This document shows positions 11,430 through 21,743 of a stretch of 64,000 nt of DNA, in pieces. The position numbers and the translations under genes were made by a program. The notes below the pieces were generated by a model. It did not search any database. It saw nothing but the letters and a program-made list of their open reading frames with translations, and had not been told where the DNA came from. The first letter of the stretch is position 1. The number at the start of each line of letters is the position of its first letter. Location: contig JNVV01000023.1 in NCBI GenBank assembly GCA_000733355.1, positions 273,594 to 337,593 on the forward strand, written 5' to 3'. The DNA is from Falciphora oryzae. Taxonomy: Eukaryota; Ascomycota; Sordariomycetes; Magnaporthales; Magnaporthaceae.

Positions 11430-11582
11430 TTCTTCTTCTTCTTCTTCTTCTTCTTCTTCTTCTTCTTCTTCTTCTTCTTCTTCTTCTTCTTCTTCTTCTT
11501 CTTCTTCTTCTTCTCCTTCTTCTCCTTCTTCTCCTTCTTCTCCTTCTTCTCCTTCTTCTCCTTCTTCTCCTTCTTCTCCTTC
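11394..11582. repeat. compound triplet/hexanucleotide array
   Basis: About 190 bp consist of (TCA)n at 11394-11429, then (TTC)n to about 11514, then a hexanucleotide (TTCTCC)n that differs from two TTC units by one base. The three blocks look like a progressive interruption of one microsatellite. It lies about 180 bp upstream of the secreted Gly/Asn/Gln-rich gene. ORFs across it (Ser, Glu or Arg homopolymers) are products of the repeat, not genes. Confidence 0.95.
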
Positions 11583-11759
11583 CAGCATTCTCAAGCATCA
11601 TTACCGCCCGCAAACCACCACAAGCTCAGCCAAAACAGCATCCTCTCCACACAACCCCAACGATCGGCAGGGATCCGGACCCTTGCAATCACACCAAACA
11701 CTGCTATCACGTGCTGACAGCTGTAGCTAACACACAGGCCACCAGATACGACAGTAAAA

Positions 11760-12659
11760 ATGCGCGCAAACACGAGTACCTTCCTCATCCTGGCGGTTGC
11801 GGCAACTGTCATGGCCGCCCCACTCCCAAAGGCCCAGACGCTGACAACCGAGTCCCTGGCCGAGCTCGACGCCAGGCAGGTTGCCGACATCCGAGAGACG
11901 GCCGCCCTGGAGAAGCGGGTTCCCATCTTTGACGTTTCGGCTTCGGCGCAGGCCCAGGGAGGCGCGGGAGGCGCCGGCGGAGCGGTCAAGACCGATACCA
12001 CCACTAACAACGACAACAAGAGCGAGACCACCGGCACCAACTCTGGCCAGAACACGGGCGGCAACCAGGACACCAAGAACTCTGGCGAGGTCAAGGGCGG
12101 GCCCCAGAGCAACAGGGGCGGCCCCCAGAGCAACACGAACAAGGGCGGCGACCAGACCATGACCGGCCCGACCACCAACGTCTCGGGCGGCAACAACTCG
12201 GGCGGCAACAACAGCATCGGCCCCATCAGCTCCAACTCCGAGGGCGGCAAGGGCGGCGCGGGCGGCGCGGGCGGCCAGGCCAACGCGCAAGGGGGCCAGG
12301 GAGGCGCCGGCGGATACTCCAACTCGCAGGCCACCAACACCAACAACATCAACAACCAGCCGCCGGCGATCAACGTGTACAACTCTTACCCCGGATGGGG
12401 CCCGTCTTACGGCGGACAGCACCGCCACCAGCCGCAGCAGCCAAATTACGGCCAGCAGCAGCCCAACTACGGCCAGCAACAGCCCCAGCAGCCGTCCACG
12501 CAGCCATCTGCCGACCCCGAGCGGGGGCAGACGGGGGGGCAGAACTGGCAGACGGATCAGTGGAGGCAGCAGCAGGGTGGAGCTGCCCCCTACCGCAGAC
12601 GGGATGTCAACTCCAGGCGCAGGCGTCAGGCTCTCCCGGCAGGACCGGCCACTAACTAA
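11760..12659 (+). CDS. secreted Gly/Asn/Gln-rich protein with Kex2-type sites
   Basis: A 299-aa single-exon protein starts with a signal peptide (MRANTSTFLILAVAATVMAA). A short propeptide-like segment ends at LEKR (about residue 53), a Kex2-type dibasic site. The mature part is Gly/Asn/Ser/Gln-rich with GGAGGAGG blocks, several N-x-S/T sites and a tandem NYGQQQP repeat near 228-242. The C-terminus holds RRR and RRRR clusters. No known domain is seen. A structural cell-wall or surface protein, or a processed precursor, are possibilities. The frame is open through 900 bp with codon bias like its neighbours, so I consider it real. Confidence 0.75.
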   Translation: MRANTSTFLILAVAATVMAAPLPKAQTLTTESLAELDARQVADIRETAALEKRVPIFDVSASAQAQGGAGGAGGAVKTDTTTNNDNKSETTGTNSGQNTGGNQDTKNSGEVKGGPQSNRGGPQSNTNKGGDQTMTGPTTNVSGGNNSGGNNSIGPISSNSEGGKGGAGGAGGQANAQGGQGGAGGYSNSQATNTNNINNQPPAINVYNSYPGWGPSYGGQHRHQPQQPNYGQQQPNYGQQQPQQPSTQPSADPERGQTGGQNWQTDQWRQQQGGAAPYRRRDVNSRRRRQALPAGPATN

Positions 12660-13781
12660 AACTCACTCCAGCGAGACTCGGAAGTTGACGGTGTTCAGAG
12701 TATGTGCATTTACAGCGAAGCGGCATGGTATGGCGTTTTGGGGGAGTTTTCTTGACTTTTTCACATCTTCCTTTTCTGCTCATTCTTGTTTTAGATCAGC
12801 GGCTTGGTTTCCCTTTCTCTTCTGTTCATCTTTTACACACGATAGAGCTGATTCCTCAAAATCCCCATTTGATATCGTTGCGAAGTGGTGACATGAAGAG
12901 TTTGGTGGTCTCATTCATTTTTTTTTTTTTTTCCATGATCAGTTATCCTTCCTAGAACCCCCATCGCTTCTTCTCCCAAGGCTCCAAAGTCTAGATCTGT
13001 CTAGATGCCGGTCTTTCTCCCAGGGTGAATACGCGTTCTTCACGGTCTGTTTGTTAAATACCCGCAGATTGGTGGCAGAAAATCTTTGGCTAAATCAACG
13101 GGACAAGCGGACTGCTGCGCAACCTCCCCGCACTCTGCGGGGGCTCCCGCTTTGTCACGAGTGATATTTAAGCCACCTTTTTGCTGCACCGGCTGCCTGG
13201 GACCCTGAGCGGCATAGATCCACGCCTCTATCCGATATGCTCCGGATTCGGAGCGGAGGGCGAACACATGGCTGTTAAAAAAACAGGCGGGATTGTAGTT
13301 CGGTAGTCCCCACGGCTTTCACAGGATACAATGCAGAACTGGAATCCATTGCCAAGATCCCTTCTGCTGCCGCCGTCGCTCAGATGTCTACGTGTTGTGG
13401 CGGACCACAGCAACCGGCCACCACTCTCCGGGTCCTCTGCTTCGAGATGCAGCGAGCTCTTGATCTCCTTTCTGGGCAGAAATTAAACCCCAATCACCTT
13501 TGATCAGCATTGAGTAGCCCACAATATGTAATATCTTTCTTTTCTGTGGACATGGATCCTAACCTACGACGCTCAGCCCGACGACTGACGCGTCCTCCGC
13601 GGCATGCGTCGTGATTCACGTTGTTCAGTCCTCGGGCCGGGTCCAGTGACACCTCCGTGGCCTTTTTTTTTTTAGTATATAGCAGGAACAATTTTTGCAA
13701 GATGTGTCTCGCCGGCTTCCGTCGTCCAGCAGGTCCGGTCTTTTTTGTCTTGTCAGGCCACAACTATACTGTCAGCTTCCT
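12660..13781. other. intergenic, upstream of tyrosinase
   Basis: T-rich stretches (for example 12919-12932) follow the secreted-protein gene and could be its 3' end. The rest is the presumed tyrosinase promoter. The only structured element I noticed is the inverted repeat at 13126-13142. Confidence 0.55.
13126..13142. promoter_or_regulatory. inverted repeat CCCCGCA-N3-TGCGGGG
   Basis: Perfect 7-bp arms are separated by CTC about 640 bp upstream of the tyrosinase ATG. Inverted GC-rich half-sites are typical binding sites of dimeric fungal regulators, and the CCCC/GGGG cores also resemble stress-response elements. Function is inferred only. Confidence 0.3.
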
Positions 13782-15096
13782 ATGGCTCCTCTTGGCGGCC
13801 TCATCCTTTTCATCGCGGGGCTGTGGTCCCTTGTGGCCGGTGCCCCGTGTACCAAGCCCGCGAAGCGCTTTGCATGGTCAGTATTGTGCAGTAATGGCCT
13901 GCCCCCATGTGCCAAGAAGGGCCGACTTACAGTGGACAGAACTCTGTGCGCTGACAGTATGAGAAACGCTCGCGTTCAGGCACATGCTGAGCAATGAGAC
14001 CAAGCTCGAATACACCAATGCAGAGCTATGTTTGATGGAGAAGCCGGCTCGCCTCGGGCTCCCCGGCGCGAGGACTAGGTTCGACGAGCTTCAGGCGATC
14101 CATCAGCTGCAAGCATGGGCGACGCACTTTGTGGTTCGTATGACCCGCCAGGAATGTTGGGGCTTTTGCTAAAATCCAATGAACAAAAAACGCGGCTGAC
14201 GCTCATCATCCAGGGGGCCTTTCTCCCCTTCCATCGCCTCATGATGTTTGCCCACGAGACCGCTCTGCGTGACGAGTGCGGATACAAGGGGTACCAACCG
14301 TGAGAGCACCCATGATCCAATACTACAGGCATCCCCGCCCAACACTGACGACCTGGCGCAACGATAGCTACTGGCAGGAGCAGCTGGACGCGGGCCGCTT
14401 CGTCAACTCGGTCGTCTTCGACCCGGTCCACGGCTTCGGCGGCAACGGGCGGCGCAGCGACGGCTGCATCACGGACGGGCCCTTTGCCAACTACACCAAC
14501 GCGCTGGGGCCCGGCTACCAGGTGACGGACCACTGCATCGACCGGGCCATCAACGACTTTATGAGCCTCGGCTCGTCGCAGGCCATCGTCGACAACTGCA
14601 TCCGCCAGACGACGTGGGAGCGCGCCTGGAACTGCATCGAGGGCCAGCCGCACGGCGGGGGGCACGGAGGCGTGGGCCGCCAGATGCTCAACCCCATCTC
14701 GAGCCCCGGCGACCCGCTATTTTACCTGCACCACACGTGGCTCGACAAGCTGTACTGGGACTGGCAGAAGCAGAACCGGTCCGTCAGGACGTCGACCATC
14801 AGCGGCACCAACATTGGCGTGGCTAGGGCCAACGGGTTCAACATTCGGCCGCCGGGCATGCCGTGAGTACCTCGTCCATCAAACGGAGCAGCTGCCCTCC
14901 CATCCAGACAGTAGTTGCCGGCTAACACATCTCGTATCGTTCTCTTAGGGCTCCCACAGGTGCCGACGGCGACCCCGGCACCGAGACTACGCTTGGCCAC
15001 GTCCTCAACATGTTTGGAAACTCCCCCAACAAGACCATTGCTGACGTGCTGGACATTCAGGGAGACTATCTTTGCTATGAATACGTCGAGCCTTGA
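13782..15096 (+). CDS. secreted short tyrosinase (type-3 copper)
   Basis: Five exons (13782-13876, 13980-14133, 14214-14299, 14368-14862, 14949-15096) give 325 aa. A signal peptide (residues 1-20) precedes APCTKPAKR. Candidate CuA ligands are His81 (in ATHFV), His90 (FLPFHR) and His97 (FAHE). CuB ligands are His207 and His211 in PHGGGHGGVG and a third in FYLHHTW (about 233/234). The DVLDIQGDYLCYEY ending matches short fungal tyrosinases that lack the C-terminal lid. It would oxidise monophenols or diphenols to quinones, for melanin or extracellular phenol chemistry. The intradiol dioxygenase 1 kb downstream also acts on catechol-type compounds. Confidence 0.93.
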
Positions 15097-16067
15097 TCAG
15101 TGGTGATTGTCGCTTCTGGGGAGGGTGTGCGAGGGGGAATGCATTTGCCGGGATGGATTTGGAAGGTGGAAATGATGATGGTTTTGCTTTGTGAATACGA
15201 CCTTAGCACAGAAGCCCAGCAGAATCCCCGCTGTTGCAGACCATCAACTCAGCCCTTGGCTCAAAGAATCTCCATCCGGGGATATCGTCCCCGGAGGCAA
15301 CGCTGCGACGTCGCCCGGCGGGCCGCTTGGAGGGCCGCAATTCTTGGGCAAGGAGGTTTTCCTAACCACGGAAATGGCCAATCGGGTTCCATGTATTGAA
15401 ATCGCGACTGCGTCCGATGCTGCCGCAAGGCGGGGGTTCCTTGGTTGCCAATCCGCACGCTGTGAGAGGCCGGGTAAATTCCCCGGCAGTCAAAGGGGCC
15501 GGGAACGTGCAAATGACGACGGGGTCCGGCAATATCGAAATCTCGATGAGACCCTGTCTCTACTCAAACTTGACGTCTTGGCCTCCGGTCCTGTCCCGGC
15601 GTCTGGCCTAGACCCGTCTCTACCCTCGGGCCCCTGGATCCAGGGGCCTCCAACCACCTCCAAAAGCGGCGCCCGGATGCGGAGTCGCCGCAATCTCGAG
15701 TGCCGATCCGGTGCCCCTGGCGTGTACCGAAGCATACGTCAGCCCCTCGGACGCTCCGTGGTTCGATGTTTCCCAAGAAGCCCATATGAACCTCTTGGCG
15801 GTCAGGGGGGTCTGGAGGGCGGCGATGGGCGTCGGGAAGACGTTGGCGAGCGGCAGGAGGAGATGGCATCAGCTCCTCATTGCAAAAACGCCATCCCAAT
15901 AATGGGCGCTACCAGATACAAATGGCGAAAGGCTGCGTGACAGAACTGTCTTGTAGCCGTTTCCCCCATACACTCCCTACCCTGATTGAACCCTCCAAGG
16001 TGGACATACCTGGAAGCAACCCGAACAATCTACCTCCGATAGTCGCACCGTGGCCCGTCTGCACACG
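15097..16067. other. intergenic between tyrosinase and dioxygenase
   Basis: Nothing recognisable. ORFs on both strands overlap each other and lack motifs. The right part is the presumed promoter of the intradiol dioxygenase. Confidence 0.55.
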
Positions 16068-17350
16068 ATGGTCCTGTGGACGACATATCTCGGCCTGGCA
16101 GGGCTTGCCGCGACGGCCCTCGCGCACCCTGGCGGTGACATCCGGGCCGAGTTCCAGGCGCGTGAGGAGCACCTTAACAGCCCGGAGCGGCGGACTCTGG
16201 GCTCGTGCCGGCGCAGTTTGGAAGAGAGCGGCCACTTCGAGAGCGAGTTCACTCGGCGCATGGAAAAGATCGGCAACATCCGCCGCGACCTCGGTTTTGA
16301 ACACCCGTCCGGTCCCACGTTCGACAAGCGCCAGGCGAGGGCTGGGTGTATCCTGGATCCGGAAGTGACCGAGGGCCCCTTTTGTAGGTGCCCTTCCTTG
16401 ATGTCCCAAGAAGTCCCTAAACAAATTCTGAGGCAGGATTAGCATGGTCCGGGTTTTGTGGCTAACAAAAGGGGTTTGGTCTTGAATAGGGGTCCAGGGG
16501 GAGCTGGTCCGCGAGGACATTCGCGAGAAGTCGCCGGGCGTCGTCCTTCATCTCGACGTCAACGTCATCGACGTCACGACATGCCAGCCGATTCCAGACG
16601 TCTACGTCGAGCTCTGGGGATGCAACTCCACGGTCGGTTCCCGCCTGCCGACCCGGGTAATGTCGAGCCGTGGGCAAAGGCAACATACCTGCTGACGCGC
16701 AGTCTTTCTTGCAGGGCGTCTACACCGGCGTGATCGCCAGAGGCAATGGCAACGGGCTGGCAGCGCCCGAGGAGATCAACAACTCGGCCCTCCGTGGCGT
16801 GCAGCCGACGAACAAGAACGGCACGGCCAGCTTCGTCACCGTCGTGCCGGGCCACTACGTCGGGCGGACGAACCACCTGCATAGTAGGTCTCCCTAAATC
16901 CTCTTCTCCTTCTTTCGCGCAGTGCTGACGAGAAGCCCACCGTCGCCAGCCATCATCCACCACGGCGCGACCAAGCTGGACAACAACACGATCCGGGGCG
17001 GTACCATCTCGCACGTGGGGCAGTTCTACTTCGATCAGGCGCTGCTGCGGAGCGTCGAAGGCAACACGCCCTACACGACCAACCGGCAGGCATGGACGAC
17101 CAACGCGGCCGACATGCTGTTCCGCCAGGGCCGCGCCAACGGCGACAACCCGATCTTGGACATCACCCTGCTGGGCGCCTCGGTCGCCGACGGTCTGCAC
17201 GGCGTGATCGATGTTGGCGTCAACCCCAAGGCCGTGCGCAACCCGCGCCCTGTCAACTTGTGGACTGGGGCGGGAGGTGTCCCCGTGCCGGGCTCGCCGT
17301 GGCTTGGGTACCCGTGGGTGCAGGCCGTGAAGAAGTGGCTTGGGCTGTGA
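16068..17350 (+). CDS. secreted intradiol ring-cleavage dioxygenase
   Basis: Four exons (16068-16383, 16490-16632, 16715-16883, 16950-17350) give 342 aa. The ATG at 16068 starts a signal peptide (MVLWTTYLGLAGLAATALA) followed by His-Pro. The family order is DPEVTEGPF, LDVNVIDVTTCQPIPD, WGCNSTGVY (Tyr156), then PGHY (Tyr201) and RTNHLH (His207, His209), the two Tyr and two His that bind non-heme Fe(III). It would cleave catechol-type rings between the hydroxyls, outside the cell, as in lignin or tannin breakdown. For intron 3, I chose the acceptor at 16949 (66-nt intron with a CTGAC branch site) over an in-frame one at 16922 that would leave only 39 nt. Confidence 0.9.
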
Positions 17351-17825
17351 GAGGCGACTTGAGCGGGTTGGTCTCCTGGGTGACCGGGGGGTCTGTCTGA
17401 CTTGGATAAAATGCTGTTGGTGGCCTTGAGCTGGCGCTTCTAGGAGCTTGGGTGGCAATTGATGGATGTGCGCAGTGGTGCGCCGCGCCATTTGACGGCA
17501 CCGGGAGCAAGATGCAGGGCTCAATTTTTACTGTACATAAACAGCGTCAGACCGCTAGGTGCCACCAAGAACCAGCGATCCACATCCATGCTTTGCGTGT
17601 TGAACGATGGCTGTCTTCTGCTGATGCCATTTTGGGAAGGAACACATGGAGTGCGAGTACAAAGGATGCGAAATCCGAGCCCGTGCCCCCAGCATCGAAA
17701 TAAAAAAAAAAAAAATAAAAAAAAGGAAGCAGCTGCCGGGTAGAAAATCCGCTCCCACCCTTGCCTCCCAAGTTCTCTCTAGTCCACACGATAGGGGCAA
17801 ACGCACCCAAACAACACAGCCCGCC
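17351..17825. other. intergenic with A-rich tract
   Basis: An interrupted poly-A stretch lies at 17702-17724. No gene is supported. Confidence 0.6.
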
Positions 17826-19304
17826 ATGGACACTCTCCCAACCGAAATCATCGCCCACATCGTCGACCACCTCCCACATCCATTAGGTCGGCACGCGACA
17901 ATATCCAAGATATGGCAACGGGCTGTAGAAAGTCAGACCTTCGACCACCTTACCGTATATACTTGCGACCAGGATACGGACGCCCTTGAAACCCTCCTCT
18001 CGTCACCCCGCTTCGCCTACCGCCGGTCTTGCCTGAGCTTGGTGTCCGTCTTCATGCCGCTCGACATCGATATCCCCGAGGCAGACCGTGCGCCCTGCTG
18101 CGGAACCTGCGGCGGCAACCATACCCACCGGGGTGGCCACGACGACGAGCACATTCCGGGCTAGGAGCCCCAGGCGCCGCTGCTCATCGACCTCGACAGA
18201 ACCTTTGACAAATATGCCCTGCAGCTCTTCCAGGCCTTATCGGTGGCCCCGGACGACTTCGACGGGCGCTTCCACCCCACCCTCAACGTCTTGGTGTCGC
18301 CCAAATACTGCAGAGAGGCGTTGGGCCGCACCCGCATCTGTGATCCGCCGCCGAACACCCGCCGCACCGTCGGGTAGGCTCCCGGCGACGACCAAGCCAT
18401 CCTTTTGCCGCTCGTCCGTGTTGGATGGTTCCTCAGCCATGAGCAAATCAGACATCTGCCACTCATGCGCTGCGTCTGGAAGCTGAGCCTCTACCTGAAC
18501 GAGGACACGCTCGGCCCCTGTCGCGCAGCCGAGCGTGTCGCCACGTGCGCCTCTGCAGCCCTGGCGAGCCGCCTGCCGTGCCTGCGCAAGATGAAGATCC
18601 TTGGCGATCCGCCCGAGATAGCCTGGCACGGAGATTTGAACGGCGACAGTCTCCTTCTGCACTGCGAAGACAGGCGACGTTGGGGGGAGGCGATGGTGGG
18701 GACGCAGCCTCCATCGACGCTCGCGCACCTCAAACTGTTCCCGCGCCGGGAGTATCGCTGGCCCTCGCCGATAGAGCCGCCGGGCGTCGCCGACCCGCTC
18801 AGCGCTGGTCTGCGTGCCGGTCTGCTGAGCAGCCAGCTCGTCTCCCTGGACATCGCCGGTGCCTTCGATGAGTCGCTGTTCTCGCCGCCCCCGCCGATGA
18901 GAGAAGGAGGGAGCGACGGGCAGCAGTTACTGAATACAACAGTCTCCTCCTGGCCGTGCCTCAAGTCCTTGCGGGCCACCTTTGCGCTCTAGCGGCCGGG
19001 AGGGGGCTGGTACTTTGACTCGACACGCGGTCGGCGCGGGGCGCCTCGCGACGCCGAGACGGGCGCGCTCGTCAACTCGTGGTCGCGCGCGCTCGAGAAC
19101 GGAATGCCTGTCCTTGAGAGGGCGTGCCTGCGATTCAGGGGAGAGATCTTCCCTTGGTGGAGGTTCGACGCGGACGAAGAGAGGACGAGCAAGGTGGATT
19201 GCCGCGTCTACTTTCTCGACAGGCTGCGGCGCCTACATTGCCCTGGAGGGACTGCTATTCTTAGGGTTGATACGAAGCGGAATGAGGTTATTGAAATGTT
19301 CTAG
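17826..19304 (+). pseudogene. F-box-type protein interrupted by three TAG codons
   Basis: One frame of 493 codons runs from ATG 17826 to TAG 19304 with three internal TAGs (18162, 18375, 18990) and no other stop or frameshift. The N-terminus (LPTEIIAHIVDHLP ... KIWQRAVESQTF) is a fungal F-box. The rest has leucine-spaced segments such as CLRKMKIL and TLAHLKLF, as in F-box/LRR-like ubiquitin-ligase adaptors. Each TAG could come from CAG by a CpA-to-TpA change (RIP-type), or some could be intron acceptors. Because coding potential persists after each stop, decay is recent, or introns or readthrough preserve the protein. Confidence 0.7.
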
Positions 19305-19598
19305 TGCAAAGACTGTGAGACAGCACATGCATTTGCTTTCCATGGGTTTCTTATCACTGCCACCCCGATGGCACAGCGGCTGATGGGTTGCAGAGGCCGG
19401 CAAGTTCTCAAACAAAGACAACGCCCTGTAGAGCTTTGGCAGAGAAAGCGAAGGGCACGGAGCAGACATGTCGCTATTGATCTGATTGCTTCTCGTAAGA
19501 ACAAATCCACACGCATTAGAAAGTTAGAAAGATCTTGCCCTTTCCCACGCCGGCGCCCTTAAGATAACCACACACTTTCTTCGCGACCCAACTGCCAT

Positions 19599-20555
19599 TT
19601 AGGACATCTCTTCATCATCCGAAATTTCTTCATCGATCTGGTGCCAAGAAGACTGGCCATTCCAGAACTCGCGCACCTCGTGCAAGCTTGGTCGCTCCTT
19701 CAGATCCGGGGAAACGCAGCGAGCTATAAACGTCATTCGCTCCTCCTTCTTTTCTCCCCAGCCGGGCCGCATGAGCTCTTGCCACTCGGGCCCGTTCACC
19801 TTGAAGATGTCCTCCATAACCCGCCCCAGGAGAAAGACGGCGAGCTTTTCCTTGTGCGGGTCCTCCGCCGCGTGGAGAGCCGCGGGGTAGGTCGGCCTCT
19901 CCCACCAGTTCCGCAGCCGGACGTGGAATCCCTTGGAGACGATGAAGGAGCCCTTGTCGGCCACGAAGTCGGGCACGCCGTGGTCGCGGACGTGGCAGAC
20001 CGCGATCGCCATCTGGTGGCACCACAGGGCCTTTGTGGCGTGCTTGAGGGCAATCGTGCGCGCGCCGGCAAGCCACAGCTCCTGCTGCATCGTCCTGGTC
20101 GGGTTGTCCATGCGGAGCACGTAGCCGCACACGTGGTGCCTGCGGTGCGGCCGGTTGTAGACGGTGACGAGCATGAGGGGCCGGGGCATGACGTAGTGGC
20201 TGAACTCCATGGCGAAGTGCTGCCGGAGCTCCTCGTCGATCGTGTCCTCGAAGTGCGCCCTGAACCTGTCGCCGAATGTGTTGTACCGAGCCACTTCGGC
20301 GTACCGGACGAGGTACTGGCACTCGGCTATGGCTTCTCCGTGGGGCTCGATGGGGTTCTCGCCGACCCAGCGGAAGCTGACGGCGCCGGGGACGACATCG
20401 GAGAGGCGGTGGAATATGTTCAGGGTTTCGACGCCGATGGTGGGGAGTTTGACTCCGATGTTGGCCGTGACGGTCAAGACTGACGGCAGCTGGTCCACGT
20501 ATCCTTGTGGGAAGGCAGGTTGAGCATGTTGCAAGTTCAGGTTAGAGGACGCCAT
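19599..20555 (-). CDS. unknown protein with degenerate kinase-like tail
   Basis: A single-exon 318-aa protein; the first true ATG is at 20555. The C-terminal half looks like a protein-kinase C-lobe without catalytic residues: ALWCHQMAIAVCHVRDHG where an HRD loop would be, SFIVSKGFHVRLRNW in place of a DFG strand, and CVSPDLKERPSLHEVREFW resembling the last kinase helices. The N-terminal half (VSFRWVGENP ... ECQYLV) resembles the module of the proteins at 21063-21743 and 31218-32759. An acidic tail (EEISDDEE) closes it. A pseudokinase-type regulator is my inference. Confidence 0.65.
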   Translation of the reverse strand: MASSNLNLQHAQPAFPQGYVDQLPSVLTVTANIGVKLPTIGVETLNIFHRLSDVVPGAVSFRWVGENPIEPHGEAIAECQYLVRYAEVARYNTFGDRFRAHFEDTIDEELRQHFAMEFSHYVMPRPLMLVTVYNRPHRRHHVCGYVLRMDNPTRTMQQELWLAGARTIALKHATKALWCHQMAIAVCHVRDHGVPDFVADKGSFIVSKGFHVRLRNWWERPTYPAALHAAEDPHKEKLAVFLLGRVMEDIFKVNGPEWQELMRPGWGEKKEERMTFIARCVSPDLKERPSLHEVREFWNGQSSWHQIDEEISDDEEMS

Positions 20556-21062
20556 GGTGGTGGTTGAGCTTAGTGTCGTTGGTATGACCAAAGCGGAGAT
20601 GGTGGTAGGCTTTGCGAACTATAAATACGCCCCGAGGCTGTGGTTCGTGCAGTAATTCGGCGTTACAGTTACTCAGATTTGATAAATAGGTACACATGCT
20701 CATGTGAGTTGGCGACAGGCGATGAATGCGTAACATCAAGTTACCAGGTGGGCGCCGCAGGTGAAATTATAGGGCTAACATGGCGAGCATTGGCAAATAG
20801 TAGGAAGGAGCGAGCGAGTTGTCAATAGACAAAAGATTGCACAACATGATTTGATAAACCACCTAAGCTCAATCTCAATTAGATGTCAATCACCCCACGA
20901 GCTCGCTCGTCACCGAACTGGGAACTTAGCACTTTCTTTTTGTAAAGATTCTAGGTGGAAGAAGCTGACCAATCGTTTTAGTTCCAAATTAGTTGATCAA
21001 CGGATTTATTAGTACATGGCCCATGAGCTAAGAACAAGGTGGGGGCCAAGTGGCGAAAAAAG
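20556..21062. other. intergenic, AT-richer spacer
   Basis: Nothing recognised. It separates two minus-strand genes of the same apparent family; a TATTTATA-like site about 60-70 bp upstream of the 20555 start could be promoter-related. Confidence 0.5.
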
Positions 21063-21743
21063 TCAAGTTGTCGAGGCTTCGTCACCAACCTCCTCAGAGG
21101 ACGGGTTGTGCGACAGTTCAAAGATGGCGACAACCTGGTGCAGCCTCATGAAGACAAGTTTGTCCATCTCCTGGCCGTCAACCTCAATGGCCTGGACTCG
21201 CTTGTTAGCTGCCCTCTCCGCCAGCAAGACAAGTCTGTTGTCATCCATGACCTGCGTCCATCCGGCGCAGCCTGGGTAGAAGCTGTGGTGGCCGTTTGGT
21301 GCTGCACCGGACCACTTGACAGCATTCATGACCGCCTGCTTGGACCTTCTGTTCACTATTCCGCCGGTGAAGTTTATCCAAGGGACGTGCTCGATGCTCT
21401 GCTGCGTCACAAGCTCGTACTCATGCTTGATCAGTTCGGCCGGTGGCCAGGGAGATGCCGCGTTTCTCTGGACCCATTGGATCGTGAGTCCCTTGGTGCT
21501 CTCCTCGATGTTGTACGTCAAAAGCGGGACTTCCCTGAATTCGTCCTCTCCGTCATCGTTGGATTTTAGGACGCTGATGCTGGTGTAGACGCCTTCCGCG
21601 CGCTTCAGGTTGGATGGTAACTTGTCTTCGAACGCCATGGCTATGGCTAGTGGGCTTGCCGGCCCGGCGTGAGCCTGCAAGGGTGTGGCTTGTGCCTGAT
21701 AATTCATATGAGCAGACAGTAGGTGGTTACAGTAGGTCTGCAT
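21063..21743 (-). CDS. unknown protein, family A paralog (short form)
   Basis: Up to 226 aa; ATGs at 21743 and internally (about 21638, MAFEDKL) are both possible starts. No signal peptide or known domain is seen. It is clearly homologous to the C-terminal 160 residues of the 513-aa protein at 31218-32759: ELIKHEYELVTQQSIE against ELVRAEYEYTSQLSID, and LAERAANKRVQAIEVDG against LAEQVVGRPARSIEVEG. The pattern alternates predicted strands and short helices. The role is unknown. The Ser/Glu-rich end (SSEEVGDEASTT) is unlike its paralog. Confidence 0.75.
   Translation of the reverse strand: MQTYCNHLLSAHMNYQAQATPLQAHAGPASPLAIAMAFEDKLPSNLKRAEGVYTSISVLKSNDDGEDEFREVPLLTYNIEESTKGLTIQWVQRNAASPWPPAELIKHEYELVTQQSIEHVPWINFTGGIVNRRSKQAVMNAVKWSGAAPNGHHSFYPGCAGWTQVMDDNRLVLLAERAANKRVQAIEVDGQEMDKLVFMRLHQVVAIFELSHNPSSEEVGDEASTT

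Noticed and set aside
11355..11613. Poly-Glu/Asp, poly-Ser and poly-Arg ORFs
   Set aside because: They are translations of a microsatellite in different frames.
16884..16922. 39-nt intron in the dioxygenase gene
   Set aside because: It is shorter than usual for fungi and lacks a branch site; the in-frame 66-nt alternative has a CTGAC branch sequence.
17826..19304. Nuclear reassignment of TAG to Gln
   Set aside because: TAG is used as the normal terminator of other good genes here (for example the alpha/beta hydrolase), so a code change is not supported; local decay, splicing or readthrough remain.
19641..20483. 280-codon plus-strand ORF
   Set aside because: It is antisense to the 318-aa gene; the minus strand has the coherent kinase-like segments.
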